A stretch of 64,000 bases of DNA from Rugamonas brunnea (GCF_014042345.1 NZ_JACEZT010000016.1:1-64000); one strand, 5' to 3'. Positions 47,320-56,508 are shown, counted from the first letter of the stretch. Notes: generated by a model from the sequence alone, not told the origin. Numbers and translations: made by a program.

Positions 47320-48483
47320 TCACAGTGTGGCAGTGCCAACGGGTAAGAAGAACTCCGCCGGACCAATAATGGAGCCATCACGGAGCATGCTAATCCCGCT
47401 ATAAATAGCCTCAATATTTTCAAGTTGATTTAACTGTTCGTCGAATCGCCCTGTCGAACGACACACCATGACAATTTGACGAAAGATCTTCTCCTCAACG
47501 CCAAAGAAAGTTGCTCTAGGGCGGTCTAGTCTGAATGGGTCATTGCGATTGGCGACGACTTTGCCGTCTATTACCCGGAAGGCGGGGATATCATCAGGGC
47601 TGAAGTATCCACCTACAAACCGTCGGCCCTTGAACAGGGGCATTGCCAATTCCCAAACGACGACGGGAACAAGGATTTCCGGAGGAAGTGTGATGCCATT
47701 GCGCAGTGCGGCTGCTAGGAGTGGCTGGTCTAGCTTTTCCGCAATTCGACTGTAGTGAGAACCGATGATCGCAGAACCAAGTACGCGCGCGAGTTCACCA
47801 TCAAGGGGCCTCTCTCCTGGGCTCTGTGGATCTTCAGCGAGCAATGTCGTTCGAACTACAGCGCTATCTCTTTCTGTAGCAAATCGTGTTGCTACGACGT
47901 GTCCTTTTACGCTATGTGGGATCCCTGCCGCATCTAATACCTGGACCCGATTGAACTGCTCTCGCCAACCATCGAATTCCTTGGTAGCGAACCCGATTGA
48001 AGTGTAACGGCCTTTGGCCTCCGCTAGAAACACACGATCCACACTCTCAGCGCAGAAATAGTCTGGCGTGTCGCCACTTTTTACGCGACTAATGGAGCAG
48101 CCTCCGAACGCACGATGAAGCTGCCTGTCGAGCAGATCTCCCATGTGCGCAAAGTATGTAATATTTAAATGTTCGTGAAGGAACCAGCGACAAAATGCTT
48201 GCCCAAGTTCGCATGATCGGCTTCGCCGAGCAGCTGTAGATATCCCCAATCCTCCGCCCTGAAAACGGAAGTCTGAGGTTGGTAGCAAGAACCGAACGTG
48301 CTCGAATTGTGTCGGATCCGGGCTGGGGGGACGGCGACCATATGTGTCGAGGTAATAGTGATGAAAAAGTTGGGCCAGGCCAACCGATATTTCCTGGGCT
48401 GGCTCGTTAAGCTTTGGTGCAGAGCGGAGCGTATGCGGTATTGTCGGATATTTGTTAAGACCCAGTTTTATAACCTTATCCAT
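47320..48483 (-). CDS. Unknown protein with PD-(D/E)xK-like nuclease motif, 387 aa
   Basis: A 387-residue protein. TPDYFCAESVDRVFLAEAKG at residues 139-158 has the order Pro-Asp141, a hydrophobic strand and Glu155-x-Lys157, the signature of PD-(D/E)xK endonucleases. The N-terminal 130 residues are helical with Cys and His residues; the C-terminal part has no recognised motif. Single gene, opposite in direction to its left neighbour. Probably a DNA-acting defence protein, with no modification gene nearby. Confidence 0.6.
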   Translation of the reverse strand: MDKVIKLGLNKYPTIPHTLRSAPKLNEPAQEISVGLAQLFHHYYLDTYGRRPPSPDPTQFEHVRFLLPTSDFRFQGGGLGISTAARRSRSCELGQAFCRWFLHEHLNITYFAHMGDLLDRQLHRAFGGCSISRVKSGDTPDYFCAESVDRVFLAEAKGRYTSIGFATKEFDGWREQFNRVQVLDAAGIPHSVKGHVVATRFATERDSAVVRTTLLAEDPQSPGERPLDGELARVLGSAIIGSHYSRIAEKLDQPLLAAALRNGITLPPEILVPVVVWELAMPLFKGRRFVGGYFSPDDIPAFRVIDGKVVANRNDPFRLDRPRATFFGVEEKIFRQIVMVCRSTGRFDEQLNQLENIEAIYSGISMLRDGSIIGPAEFFLPVGTATL

Positions 48484-48672
48484 CTACTTTTCAGCCTTAA
48501 TTTAAAGTCAAGATCGCACGAGTTGAGCGTTGAGATGATGCCACTACCTTGATGCCTGCCGTCGGCAGCAGCGGCGCAGAATAGCTATGAGACACGCGAG
48601 AAATTCCCCATCGGACGGCCCCAACAGGCGTGCCGATAATTGCCAGATTAGCTTGCATGAAGGCGAACGACT

Positions 48673-49710
48673 CTACTCGCCTTCCCAGTTTGGGCGCCAT
48701 GTATCCGGAAGAAGATGCTTGGCGTAAGAGTAGGCAAGTTTCCCCGCTCGTATGCGTTTTGCCAAGGTCTCAGCAGCCTCTTCTGGTTTGCTCATCCTGC
48801 GCTCGAACGCACGAATCGCGTTAGGGAAGTGATTATTTGAATAGGAAATTTTCTTTTTATAGATTGGGTTTCCCGTCGGCTTATTATTGGTGTGCTCTGT
48901 TAGGGTTAGCGTCATATGATTCTTTTCCCCCTTTCGCTCGTCCCCACGAACGACTCGCTTTCCCATGAAGAAAGCGAGCCTGTGTGGCCCCCAGTCCGGT
49001 CTTGAAGGGAGTGGCGTTTTGTCACGTGCGGCCGCCGACTGCTTATCACGCCAATGCTTTGAACTGATTTGGCGCCCACTCATGCAAAAGTGCTGAGAAT
49101 TTTCAATAGCACGTTCTATCTCAATATGCTTTTCTGAAGAAACGTACTGTCCGGTTATCCATTGACTCTCGGTCCAGTAGAGCAGCGCGAAAGGTAAATT
49201 TGAAGGCATAACGCCCTTACACCTGTAGCGTCCCTGTTCGATAAAAGTCTTTAACATAGATTCGAAAAGCCGGTCGCCAAAACCAATGCCAACGGTAGTG
49301 GCCAAGACTTCCCGAACCACGGCTGCTTCGTTTACCAAAAGCTTCAGCACCTCATCGTTGAATGCCTGGCTCAAGCGGGGCTCAGAGGAACTCAGGCTAA
49401 CTTTCGCGCGCAACGAGCAGTTATCGTATTTCGCTTGATCGTAAATAATGTCCAGCCCAGGCACGTTGTGCTGATAGTGCTTTCCAAAAGGCTCCATTGG
49501 AGCTCGTTCATTTTCGCCGCGCACCCTATCTAACTCGCGGATCTCTATCGCATTTTTACATTCCGGACAGGTAGCGAGATATAGCGGGCTCTTCGGCACA
49601 CTTTTAGTGTGCGTAGCCCAAGGAAAACGACGCTGGGTCTTTTCGAAATAGGTATCTTCGGTAATGAAGTCATATCCTGGGCTTGTCGGGTATAAGGCAA
49701 AGATATCCAT
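48673..49710 (-). CDS. Unknown protein with one CPxC zinc-knuckle-like motif, 345 aa
   Basis: A 345-residue protein with TCPECKNAIEI near residue 48, followed by Lys/His-rich EPFGKHYQHN and a third Cys in YDNCS, which may complete a metal site. The C-terminal third is strongly basic (MGKRVVRGDERKGEKNH, GNPIYKKKISYSNNH), suggesting nucleic acid binding. GAGGAA precedes the start. No family recognised. It lies between the PD-(D/E)xK-like gene and the divergent amidohydrolase gene. Confidence 0.55.
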   Translation of the reverse strand: MDIFALYPTSPGYDFITEDTYFEKTQRRFPWATHTKSVPKSPLYLATCPECKNAIEIRELDRVRGENERAPMEPFGKHYQHNVPGLDIIYDQAKYDNCSLRAKVSLSSSEPRLSQAFNDEVLKLLVNEAAVVREVLATTVGIGFGDRLFESMLKTFIEQGRYRCKGVMPSNLPFALLYWTESQWITGQYVSSEKHIEIERAIENSQHFCMSGRQISSKHWRDKQSAAARDKTPLPSRPDWGPHRLAFFMGKRVVRGDERKGEKNHMTLTLTEHTNNKPTGNPIYKKKISYSNNHFPNAIRAFERRMSKPEEAAETLAKRIRAGKLAYSYAKHLLPDTWRPNWEGE

Positions 49711-49884
49711 AATGTAGTTTCCTCGTGGAAATCACATCATAGTCCAGAGACAGACTAAAAGCGTACTGAAGAACAGCACTCTTGACCATCAGTCGTTGTA
49801 TTTCGGACATGGTGACAATTGGATAGAAATTTTCGCCCGGAAAATCGGTACTGTTTCCCATCGGAACCCAATGAAGGGGCTGAG

Positions 49885-51474
49885 ATGGATAGTGGACGGC
49901 GCAACGCAATAGGAATTCTCGGCGGACTGGCTTTGTCTGGTTTAGGCGGGTGCTGCATCCCGCCACAACTACGACGGGATGACATTGAAGCCCACAATGG
50001 TCCTGTGCGCCCTTTATTGATAACGAGCGGGCTCACGCGCGGCATGGAAGTGTTGCCCGTTCGTGCTATCGACGTCCATGCTCACTTCTTTAACGCTTCC
50101 GATATTGATGCCGCCGGCTACCTAGCCCATTCCGTCGGTCACTCCACTCCAGAACTGCAGGGTTTCATCATCGCCATGGAACCAGTGGTGCGGGCCGTCA
50201 CCGAAATTGCCAGCAGCGCAAAAGATGAATATGAGCTGCTCAGAGACGCGAACACGCGAACGGATGGCCGAGGCACGAAGTCGCTAGAAGATAGGGCGAT
50301 GGAACAACGGCAGCGGATCGAGAAGCGTCTGCGGGAGGAAATCGTTAGTCGTGGCGTAGATATCGAATATGACAAGGCACAGGTATCGCTTGAGAGAAAA
50401 TGGGGCGCACGCTTCATACCCCGCCGCTTCAACAGTACAACCGTGCACAAAATCCTAGACGAGATGCATTCGCCGGGCGCCCGTGGTCGCATGGACCAGC
50501 TGCGCGGCGTTTCAGGAAGCACACCGGACGGAATCATCCGCTTTGTAGCGTGCATGCTGCAGGATCGCTGGATGAACTTGGACCTGTATCGGCGTACTTG
50601 GGAACCGATGGGTATCGCCGCAGCGTTTGGCGCCATGGTCAACTTTGATTATAGGTATTGTGCCTCTCGCTCGACCCCGCACGATCAGATGCTCTTGATG
50701 GCGCTGATCTCTAAAATGTCAGGCGGGTACATGCTGCCGCTGATAGCCTACAACCCGATGACTGACTTAAATGAATCCGGTGCATCGCTAGCGCTGGTTC
50801 AGGAGGCAGTGAATCACCACGGCTTCATCGGCGTAAAGATTTATCCTCCAATGGGGTTTAAGCCATATGGGAATGGAGTGGAACTAGACCGGCTGTTGCT
50901 CAAAATGTTCAAGTGGTGTGCAGAGCAAAGGGTGCCTGTGATGGCCCACGCAAACCGCAGTATGGGATACGACAACGAAGCCGACAATGCAAGCAGTCCT
51001 ACAGGATGGCAAACACTCGCGGATGCCATGGCACCAAGCCTACCCATGCGAGTAAATCTCGGCCATCTTGGCGGTGATGGCAGCGAAGGAGATCCGACGT
51101 CTTGGACCCGTGATTTTGCACAGCTAATGAGCCAGCCCAAGGGTACAAATACTTATGGAGATCTAGGCTACTGGACCGGTCTACGTGCATGTATAGATGC
51201 TACCTGCGAGCCTCTTGAACGCATAAAGGACGCGCTGAATGTATTCCCGGATTTCGGACGACACGTAATGTATGGCTCGGACTGGTTCATGATGATAAAA
51301 GAGGATGGTTGGCAAGACTATCCGACAGAACTTGCGCGCGCCCTCGCTTTTTCAAACCTTGATCGACAGGCTGTTTTTCGGACAAATGCCATTGAATGCT
51401 TTGGACTGAATGACAAGACACGCCTTAACAACTTGATCGAGCACCTTGGTAAGCCACCTTCCTGGCTCACTTAA
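49885..51474 (+). CDS. Amidohydrolase-2 type metal-dependent hydrolase, predicted lipoprotein
   Basis: A 529-residue protein from the ATG at 49885, which follows AAGGGG. SGRRNAIGILGGLALSGLGGC combines a twin-Arg pattern with a lipobox, so export as a folded lipoprotein is plausible. The TIM-barrel metal sites are AIDVHAHFF (HxH), VKIYPPMGF, VMAHAN, NLGHLGG and YGSDWFM (final Asp), in the order of the amidohydrolase-2 family. A helical insertion of about 110 residues separates the first and second blocks. Substrate unknown; an exported hydrolase is unusual cargo among intracellular nucleases. Confidence 0.75.
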   Translation: MDSGRRNAIGILGGLALSGLGGCCIPPQLRRDDIEAHNGPVRPLLITSGLTRGMEVLPVRAIDVHAHFFNASDIDAAGYLAHSVGHSTPELQGFIIAMEPVVRAVTEIASSAKDEYELLRDANTRTDGRGTKSLEDRAMEQRQRIEKRLREEIVSRGVDIEYDKAQVSLERKWGARFIPRRFNSTTVHKILDEMHSPGARGRMDQLRGVSGSTPDGIIRFVACMLQDRWMNLDLYRRTWEPMGIAAAFGAMVNFDYRYCASRSTPHDQMLLMALISKMSGGYMLPLIAYNPMTDLNESGASLALVQEAVNHHGFIGVKIYPPMGFKPYGNGVELDRLLLKMFKWCAEQRVPVMAHANRSMGYDNEADNASSPTGWQTLADAMAPSLPMRVNLGHLGGDGSEGDPTSWTRDFAQLMSQPKGTNTYGDLGYWTGLRACIDATCEPLERIKDALNVFPDFGRHVMYGSDWFMMIKEDGWQDYPTELARALAFSNLDRQAVFRTNAIECFGLNDKTRLNNLIEHLGKPPSWLT

Positions 51475-51634
51475 ATTAGGGATTGCGATGAGCGCTAACG
51501 CAGTACACCTAAAAAAATGACCTAGAAACTCATCGTCAGCGACAAATAGTACAGCTTAGATAACGTAGGAAGTATAGGCGTGTACTCGGGAAGGATTCGG
51601 CGCGCGAACTGAAGAAATTGATACCGAAAGAAAT

Positions 51635-52840
51635 ATGATGGAACGGACACTCATCGTAGACATCGATAAAGCGACTTGGCCAGGCCCAGGTATCCGCCCG
51701 TTATTCCCAAGATCGTTCGCCGGTGGTCGCAGTGCCTATGACTTAAACATTCCGGCCATGCTTATGATGATCGGTTACTTAACGACCCCCACTTCGTCAA
51801 CAGGGGTCTCACTTAGTGAGTTTTGGGCGTGGGTGAGATATCTCGCTGCCATCTCAGAAGACGAGAGTTTGAGTCTGACTAATAGCTTCGCAGAACTCGA
51901 CGCGCACCAGAAAACCATTCTGAGCGACGACTTCGGAATGGGTGTTCCCATGCTTTGGCTAAGCGAGCACCTTTCGCTGGAACAGATTGTTGATGGCCGA
52001 TATTTCATGCAATGGGTTGCAGCGTCTGTTGGCGCCGCCCAGCGGCGAACTGCTAAGCGCGGGCCAAACAAAACGCCCGACTTTGTCGCTCGCGATACTG
52101 CGGGAAGGTGGCACGTCATTGAATGCAAAGGTACGCAATCGGGTTCCGAATTCAGCGAGAGGCAGCTCGGCACAAAAGGACCACCACCGACTGGCGGAAT
52201 CGCTCAAAAGTGCTCTATCAAATTCCCTGCTGGTCACACCGGACAAAGACTTGTGTGCGGACTGAACATCACGGTTCAAGGCGGAACAGGAAGCGTGCTC
52301 AAAATTGTTGATCCGGAGCCTGACGAGGCCTTTGAGATTGGCACCAATCATCTTTCCGATGCCAAGGAGGCTGCAGATAGGGGCGTCATGTCTAGGGCGC
52401 TACGCATGGCAGGGTTTGAAGTAACCGCAGAAACAATTGCATCGCCTTTCGGACGAAAGCCTGGAGCAACACGTGAGGTATCACGAAAGACTAAACAAAT
52501 GCTGGACAGTCGCAGTGAGAGATCGAAGCGAGAGCTCCGGGACAATGCTGAACGTCAAGCAGTGTTCGGTAGGCAGTTCCAAGGTAGAACAGTCTCGCTC
52601 ACGCTTCCTCGCGGGGTCAGGGTAAACGAGCGGCAAGTAAGGAGGGTAATCATCAAGCAGGGCGTCAACCGGGACATACTGGAAGCCCTTGAGCATGGGC
52701 CCGTCATTGAAGACTCTGCAGAAGTGCAAAACTCATCTTGGGCGAAACTCATTGGCAGAAGCTTGATCGAGAATGATGGCCTTTCAGCACGGATGCACAT
52801 CGGCCAGGCCTTTCGCTCCGAACTCATATTGGAGGAGTAA
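51635..52840 (+). CDS. Unknown protein with PD-(D/E)xK-like nuclease motif, 401 aa
   Basis: A 401-residue protein. KTPDFVARDTAGRWHVIECKG at residues 147-166 gives Asp149, a beta strand and Glu163-x-Lys165, the nuclease core. It is preceded by a helical domain and followed by a basic C-terminal half with many Arg and Lys (about 280-345), suited to DNA binding. Its motif resembles that of the 387-residue protein at 47320, but the rest does not align by eye. Stand-alone gene. Confidence 0.6.
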   Translation: MMERTLIVDIDKATWPGPGIRPLFPRSFAGGRSAYDLNIPAMLMMIGYLTTPTSSTGVSLSEFWAWVRYLAAISEDESLSLTNSFAELDAHQKTILSDDFGMGVPMLWLSEHLSLEQIVDGRYFMQWVAASVGAAQRRTAKRGPNKTPDFVARDTAGRWHVIECKGTQSGSEFSERQLGTKGPPPTGGIAQKCSIKFPAGHTGQRLVCGLNITVQGGTGSVLKIVDPEPDEAFEIGTNHLSDAKEAADRGVMSRALRMAGFEVTAETIASPFGRKPGATREVSRKTKQMLDSRSERSKRELRDNAERQAVFGRQFQGRTVSLTLPRGVRVNERQVRRVIIKQGVNRDILEALEHGPVIEDSAEVQNSSWAKLIGRSLIENDGLSARMHIGQAFRSELILEE

Positions 52841-53061
52841 AGAGGGGAACATCCTCGAAAAGCCAGCTACCCGCCAACCCAATTTACAACTTTGCAGGGT
52901 GTACAGAACGGTGGCTTCTACCAAATCATTATTCCAGCCTCAAGAAAATCTACTAAATCAAGTTCCTTAACCAAGTTCAAGTTCGAAGCGTATGTCCTTT
53001 GCGCCAGCTCACGCCCCGCATAACCGTCTATGCTTTAATACCGATCACAAAGGGGGGCTTT

Positions 53062-53244
53062 ATGAAGAGTGAGCGCCGTACACGACCAGATCGTGCAAAG
53101 TCAACGACTGTAGATGCTTGCATCGAGATGGTGCCCACGGCTGGCCTAAAAAAAACTGCCGAATTCCTGCTCGCAGCCGGCGTTCCCTTCAGGGTTATTG
53201 GACGCGTGCTGACTGAACCTGAGCAGCGACGCAAACCACATTAG
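53062..53244 (+). CDS. Small conserved-looking protein, 60 aa
   Basis: A 60-residue basic protein. The ATG at 53062 is preceded by AAAGGGGGG, a strong ribosome site. The second half, LLAAGVPFRVIGRVLTEPEQRR, has the shape of a helix-turn-helix with an amphipathic closing helix. It resembles short hypothetical proteins of this bacterial family, but no function is known. Its end overlaps the end of the converging gene by four bases. Confidence 0.55.
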   Translation: MKSERRTRPDRAKSTTVDACIEMVPTAGLKKTAEFLLAAGVPFRVIGRVLTEPEQRRKPH

Positions 53245-53942
53245 TGAGCTGGACCAATGAGGCGCCTCTGCGCGCGACTTAATTCGGGCAACTCGATGTC
53301 GAATTCGCAGAGCCATCCACCACGAAGCAAATGTTCGGGTCTGTCTTCAAATGGTTCCCTGATGCAGAGTCCGCCCAGCTCGAAGCGGTCACCCGCCATC
53401 CACTCAAGATGGCAGTCTGCGAGGTGAGGCGTGGAGGGCCGGCGGTCGCCGGATTCATAATCGATCAACTCGGCTAGCGATGCGTGGCGCCCAAGCGATT
53501 TGATGAGGTGGTCGCCTACTTTGAGCCTGCCGCCCGTCTTTCCATTGTCTCGGAGCGCGCGGCGCGGCAACTGGATACCCTCCACGTAAGTATGTGTAAT
53601 TTTGAAGCCAATCGCGAATTTTGGAGGAACCAGGTCGCATACCCATGATTGGCTGACTTCCTTGACGCCGAGACGGTTTTGCAGTTTCTCAATGCCGCTT
53701 AGGGCTAGCCTGAAGCCGTCCAGCCAAACCAACTTGGGGGCTACAAGTTCGGCCACCGCTCTGCGCTCTCCAAGTGGCATCAGGCGTGCGACCTTAGATG
53801 GGCGCCGCTGCCCTTGGTCAGTGACATCGATAACCAGTAACTCGTATGGCGCTGTGCCTGATTTGATTTGAACTGGTTCCTGAAGAAGGGCACCGCCCTC
53901 CCGCCTCCGCGCTACCCATGCACGCATAAATGCACCCGCCAT
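53241..53942 (-). CDS. Unknown LexA-box protein divergent from SRAP
   Basis: A 233-residue basic protein if started at 53942; an internal ATG at 53927 is also possible because the LexA box at 53948 leaves little room for a ribosome site. Recognisable blocks are PYELLVIDVTDQGQRRPSKVARL and LVWLDGFRLALSGIEKL, but I know no family for them. It shares a promoter region and LexA box with the SRAP gene, so it is likely part of the SOS response. Confidence 0.6.
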   Translation of the reverse strand: MAGAFMRAWVARRREGGALLQEPVQIKSGTAPYELLVIDVTDQGQRRPSKVARLMPLGERRAVAELVAPKLVWLDGFRLALSGIEKLQNRLGVKEVSQSWVCDLVPPKFAIGFKITHTYVEGIQLPRRALRDNGKTGGRLKVGDHLIKSLGRHASLAELIDYESGDRRPSTPHLADCHLEWMAGDRFELGGLCIREPFEDRPEHLLRGGWLCEFDIELPELSRAQRRLIGPAH

Positions 53943-53947
53943 TTTAA

Positions 53948-53963
53948 CTGTATATTTATACAG
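53948..53963. promoter_or_regulatory. LexA box between the divergent SOS genes
   Basis: CTGTATATTTATACAG is a perfect CTGT-N8-ACAG palindrome lying 6 bases from one start codon and 59 bases from the other. Confidence 0.88.
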
Positions 53964-54022
53964 TATAACACCCAGCAAAACAGAGCTATTATGCAACTTC
54001 CAACTTCAAGCATTGTCGAACC

Positions 54023-54766
54023 ATGTGCGTAAACTACCGTCCACCGGACCCCGAATTGCTTGAGGCTGTGATGGGTGTTCTGATTGACCTGCAAGATCAG
54101 CCCGCCTGGGACTCCGACGTCTTCAAAGACTTCCAGGCGCCCATTGTGCGCCGCGGCGCCAACGGCCGACGTGAAGGGCTACTTGCCGGCTACGGAATGT
54201 ATCCTATGAAGCTTCAGCGAAGAGATTTTGAGGCTCAGCAGGCAAAGCTGCCGCCCACTAGCGATCCCAAGAAAATGAGGAAGTTCAAGGGATACGAGAC
54301 AATGAATGCAAGGGATGACAGCCTAGGAACGCGTGTGACGTACAAAGGGGCTTGGAAGAACAGCCAGCTGTGCTTGGTGCCCGCCACGTCGTTTATTGAG
54401 CCGTGCTACGAAACGGGAAAAAACGTATGGATGGAGATAGGACTTGTAGATGAGCCGATGTTCGCCGTTGCGGGGCTATGGCGGGAATGGCCTGGTGAAA
54501 ATGGTCCGGAGATAGTATTTACGCAGATCACGGTCAACGCGAATGAGCACCCATTGATGAAGCGCATGCACAAACCAGGGGAGGAAAAGAGATCCCTTGT
54601 CGTTGTTCCTCGCGAAGAGTGGGATGATTGGCTGGACTGCAAGGATCCCGAGTATGCACGCACGTTTCTGCGACTGTACCCCGCTGAGTTAATGAAGACG
54701 TGGCCGAAGCCGAAGGTGGTAAGGTCTACGCTGACTGTTGGCGACAATTTTGAGCTGAAATTCTGA
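54023..54766 (+). CDS. SOS response-associated peptidase (SRAP, YedK/HMCES family)
   Basis: A 247-residue protein that forms a thiazolidine cross-link with abasic sites in single-stranded DNA and shields them during replication. The catalytic Cys is residue 2 (MCVNY), NARDDS near residue 95 is the conserved Asn-containing loop, PATSFIEPCYE carries the Glu and NANEHPLMKRMH the His. All key residues are present. LexA box upstream. Confidence 0.93.
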   Translation: MCVNYRPPDPELLEAVMGVLIDLQDQPAWDSDVFKDFQAPIVRRGANGRREGLLAGYGMYPMKLQRRDFEAQQAKLPPTSDPKKMRKFKGYETMNARDDSLGTRVTYKGAWKNSQLCLVPATSFIEPCYETGKNVWMEIGLVDEPMFAVAGLWREWPGENGPEIVFTQITVNANEHPLMKRMHKPGEEKRSLVVVPREEWDDWLDCKDPEYARTFLRLYPAELMKTWPKPKVVRSTLTVGDNFELKF

Positions 54767-55103
54767 GTGCGCGAAACCCAAATGCCAGTCGCGGAAAGTT
54801 TCCATCGAGGAATTAGTCGAAATTATGTGTGGCGTATAATTCCCCTCGAGCAATATTCCCCGATCACCCAAAAGCACCATCGAGCGAGCATCACGTTCTC
54901 CCCGCAAATTGGTCTTCTGAAGCACAATTACCGAGGTCCATTCTCTGCCAGTCGGCACCTGCCCCCTTAGTGTGTTTAGCGACTCTGCTCTGCCAGCCCC
55001 TTCTTCTCCCAGATCATTGCATCGCGCTTGACGTCAGCCAAATCAAGATCGCCAAGCTAACGTAACAATGTCAGGTGTGTTCCTTAATTTACTTGGAGGC
55101 ACC
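54767..55103. other. Intergenic region upstream of hcp
   Basis: A 337-base gap with no convincing gene, hairpin or terminator that I can support. GC content rises towards the hcp gene, which may mark a junction between separately acquired modules. Confidence 0.4.
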
Positions 55104-55595
55104 ATGGCAACGGACGCATACCTGCGAATCGATGGTATCAAGGGCGAGTCAGCCGATTCGGATCATCTGGGCTGGATCGAAATATCCAGCGCCCATTTTG
55201 GCGTTGTCCAACCTCGGAGTGCTACTGCTTCAACTGGTGGGGGTCACACTGCCGAACGCTGCGAGCATCGGACAATCTCACTGACAAAACTGGCTGACCT
55301 GGCCTCGCCAATCCTCATGCAGACTTGTTCGATGGGGAGGACTATTCCGAAGGCAAAGCTGGAGTTTTTGCGAGCAGACGGCGATGGCCAGCGCGTGAAG
55401 TACTACGAGGTCGAGCTGGAGAACGTGATCATCTCCAACATGGACCAGTTACTCGGTGACGGCAACATCCTGCACGACGAGATCGGTTTGAGCTACTCCA
55501 GGGTGAAGTGGAAATACACCCAACAGAAGATCGCCGGCGGTACCGGCGGAAACACCGCTGGCGGCTGGTGCCTGGCCAGCAATAAGTGCGTGTAA
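55104..55595 (+). CDS. hcp: Type VI secretion tube protein Hcp
   Basis: A 163-residue Hcp-family protein. MATDAYLRIDGIKGESADS is the typical N-terminus, chosen because GGAGG lies just before the ATG. HTAERCEHRTISLTKLADLASP and the late YSRVKWKYTQQK strand fit the hexameric ring fold. The C-terminal tail ends in GGWCLASNKCV. There are no other T6SS structural genes in the window, so this is an auxiliary Hcp cassette using a machinery encoded elsewhere. Confidence 0.92.
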   Translation: MATDAYLRIDGIKGESADSDHLGWIEISSAHFGVVQPRSATASTGGGHTAERCEHRTISLTKLADLASPILMQTCSMGRTIPKAKLEFLRADGDGQRVKYYEVELENVIISNMDQLLGDGNILHDEIGLSYSRVKWKYTQQKIAGGTGGNTAGGWCLASNKCV

Positions 55596-55606
55596 GGGGA
55601 ACGGCC

Positions 55607-56134
55607 ATGTCGACCGGCGTCCCAATCCAACCGAAGGAGTCACGCGGCTACTTCATGCTACCCCAGGCGCCCGAAGACGCGGGCTACTACGTCTACGGCA
55701 CCCTCCATGATGTGCCAGGTACCGGCCAGCTGGCGCAGTACGCGCATCCCAACCTGCTTACAGTGATTTTCCAGATTGAGCGCCAATGGCAGGCCATATG
55801 CGACCGGAAATTCGGGATCGGGAACATCAGCATCGACGGCGGGCACGCCTACGACAACCACAAGTCGCACCAGAAGGGCATCGAGATGGACTGCCGACCG
55901 GTTCGCACGGACTACCTGACGGGGCAAGCCGCGCGCTGCAGCTACAGGGACAAGGAATACGACCTTGAGGCCACGCTCAAGCTGATTTGCCTGTTTGTCG
56001 AGCACCCGAGGATCAAGATCGTGTACTTCAACGACGAGCGGGTGCAGAAGGCGCTGGGTGGGGGGCGCGTTAAGTCCCTCGCCGGCCACAACAACCACTT
56101 CCACGCCGAGCTTTGGCCGAGGTACGCATCGTGA
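55607..56134 (+). CDS. Putative T6SS effector, zinc murein endopeptidase (LAS fold)
   Basis: A 175-residue protein without a signal peptide, starting at 55607 after AAGGGG. SHQKGIEMD at about residue 91 and GHNNHFHAELW near the end supply the SxHxxGxxxD and HxH zinc ligands of the LAS superfamily (M15/M74, MepA or D-Ala-D-Ala peptidase like). Absence of a signal fits delivery through the Hcp tube encoded just upstream. Expected to cut peptide bonds in the peptidoglycan of a neighbouring cell. Confidence 0.8.
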   Translation: MSTGVPIQPKESRGYFMLPQAPEDAGYYVYGTLHDVPGTGQLAQYAHPNLLTVIFQIERQWQAICDRKFGIGNISIDGGHAYDNHKSHQKGIEMDCRPVRTDYLTGQAARCSYRDKEYDLEATLKLICLFVEHPRIKIVYFNDERVQKALGGGRVKSLAGHNNHFHAELWPRYAS

Positions 56135-56508
56135 ACTTGCGCCTGATGCTCATCATTGCGTCCCTAGTCCTGCACGCGCTGGCTCGCGCTGCCGATAAGC
56201 CTGAGATCCAGGGCGTTGGGCAGAAGCCGCTAAAGGGCGACTATCTGATATACGGCGGCGAGCTGGGTGACACAGTACCCCCGACGAAGACGGACCGGAA
56301 GGTAGCATTCACGTTCAAGGGGCCGCTAGCGAAGGATCTATTTGAGCAGATTGCGCCAGATAGAAAAGATGCCTGTGGGGCCGCTCCCGATCACCGCATC
56401 AGAGACAGGGGGGACCTGTCCTGCGTTTGGGACAAGCGTGACGGATACATTTGCTATTTCGGATTAGACGTACCAACCGGTAAAAGCACCTACGGGGCCA
56501 TTTGCTGA
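56131..56508 (+). CDS. Putative periplasmic immunity protein to the endopeptidase
   Basis: A 125-residue protein started at GTG 56131, which overlaps the effector stop by four bases and has GAGG upstream. The first 21 residues form a signal peptide (cleavage near ARA-AD). The mature protein has four Cys that may form two disulfides. Position, coupling and export to the compartment where the toxin acts make it the immunity protein; no family recognised. Confidence 0.7.
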   Translation: MNLRLMLIIASLVLHALARAADKPEIQGVGQKPLKGDYLIYGGELGDTVPPTKTDRKVAFTFKGPLAKDLFEQIAPDRKDACGAAPDHRIRDRGDLSCVWDKRDGYICYFGLDVPTGKSTYGAIC

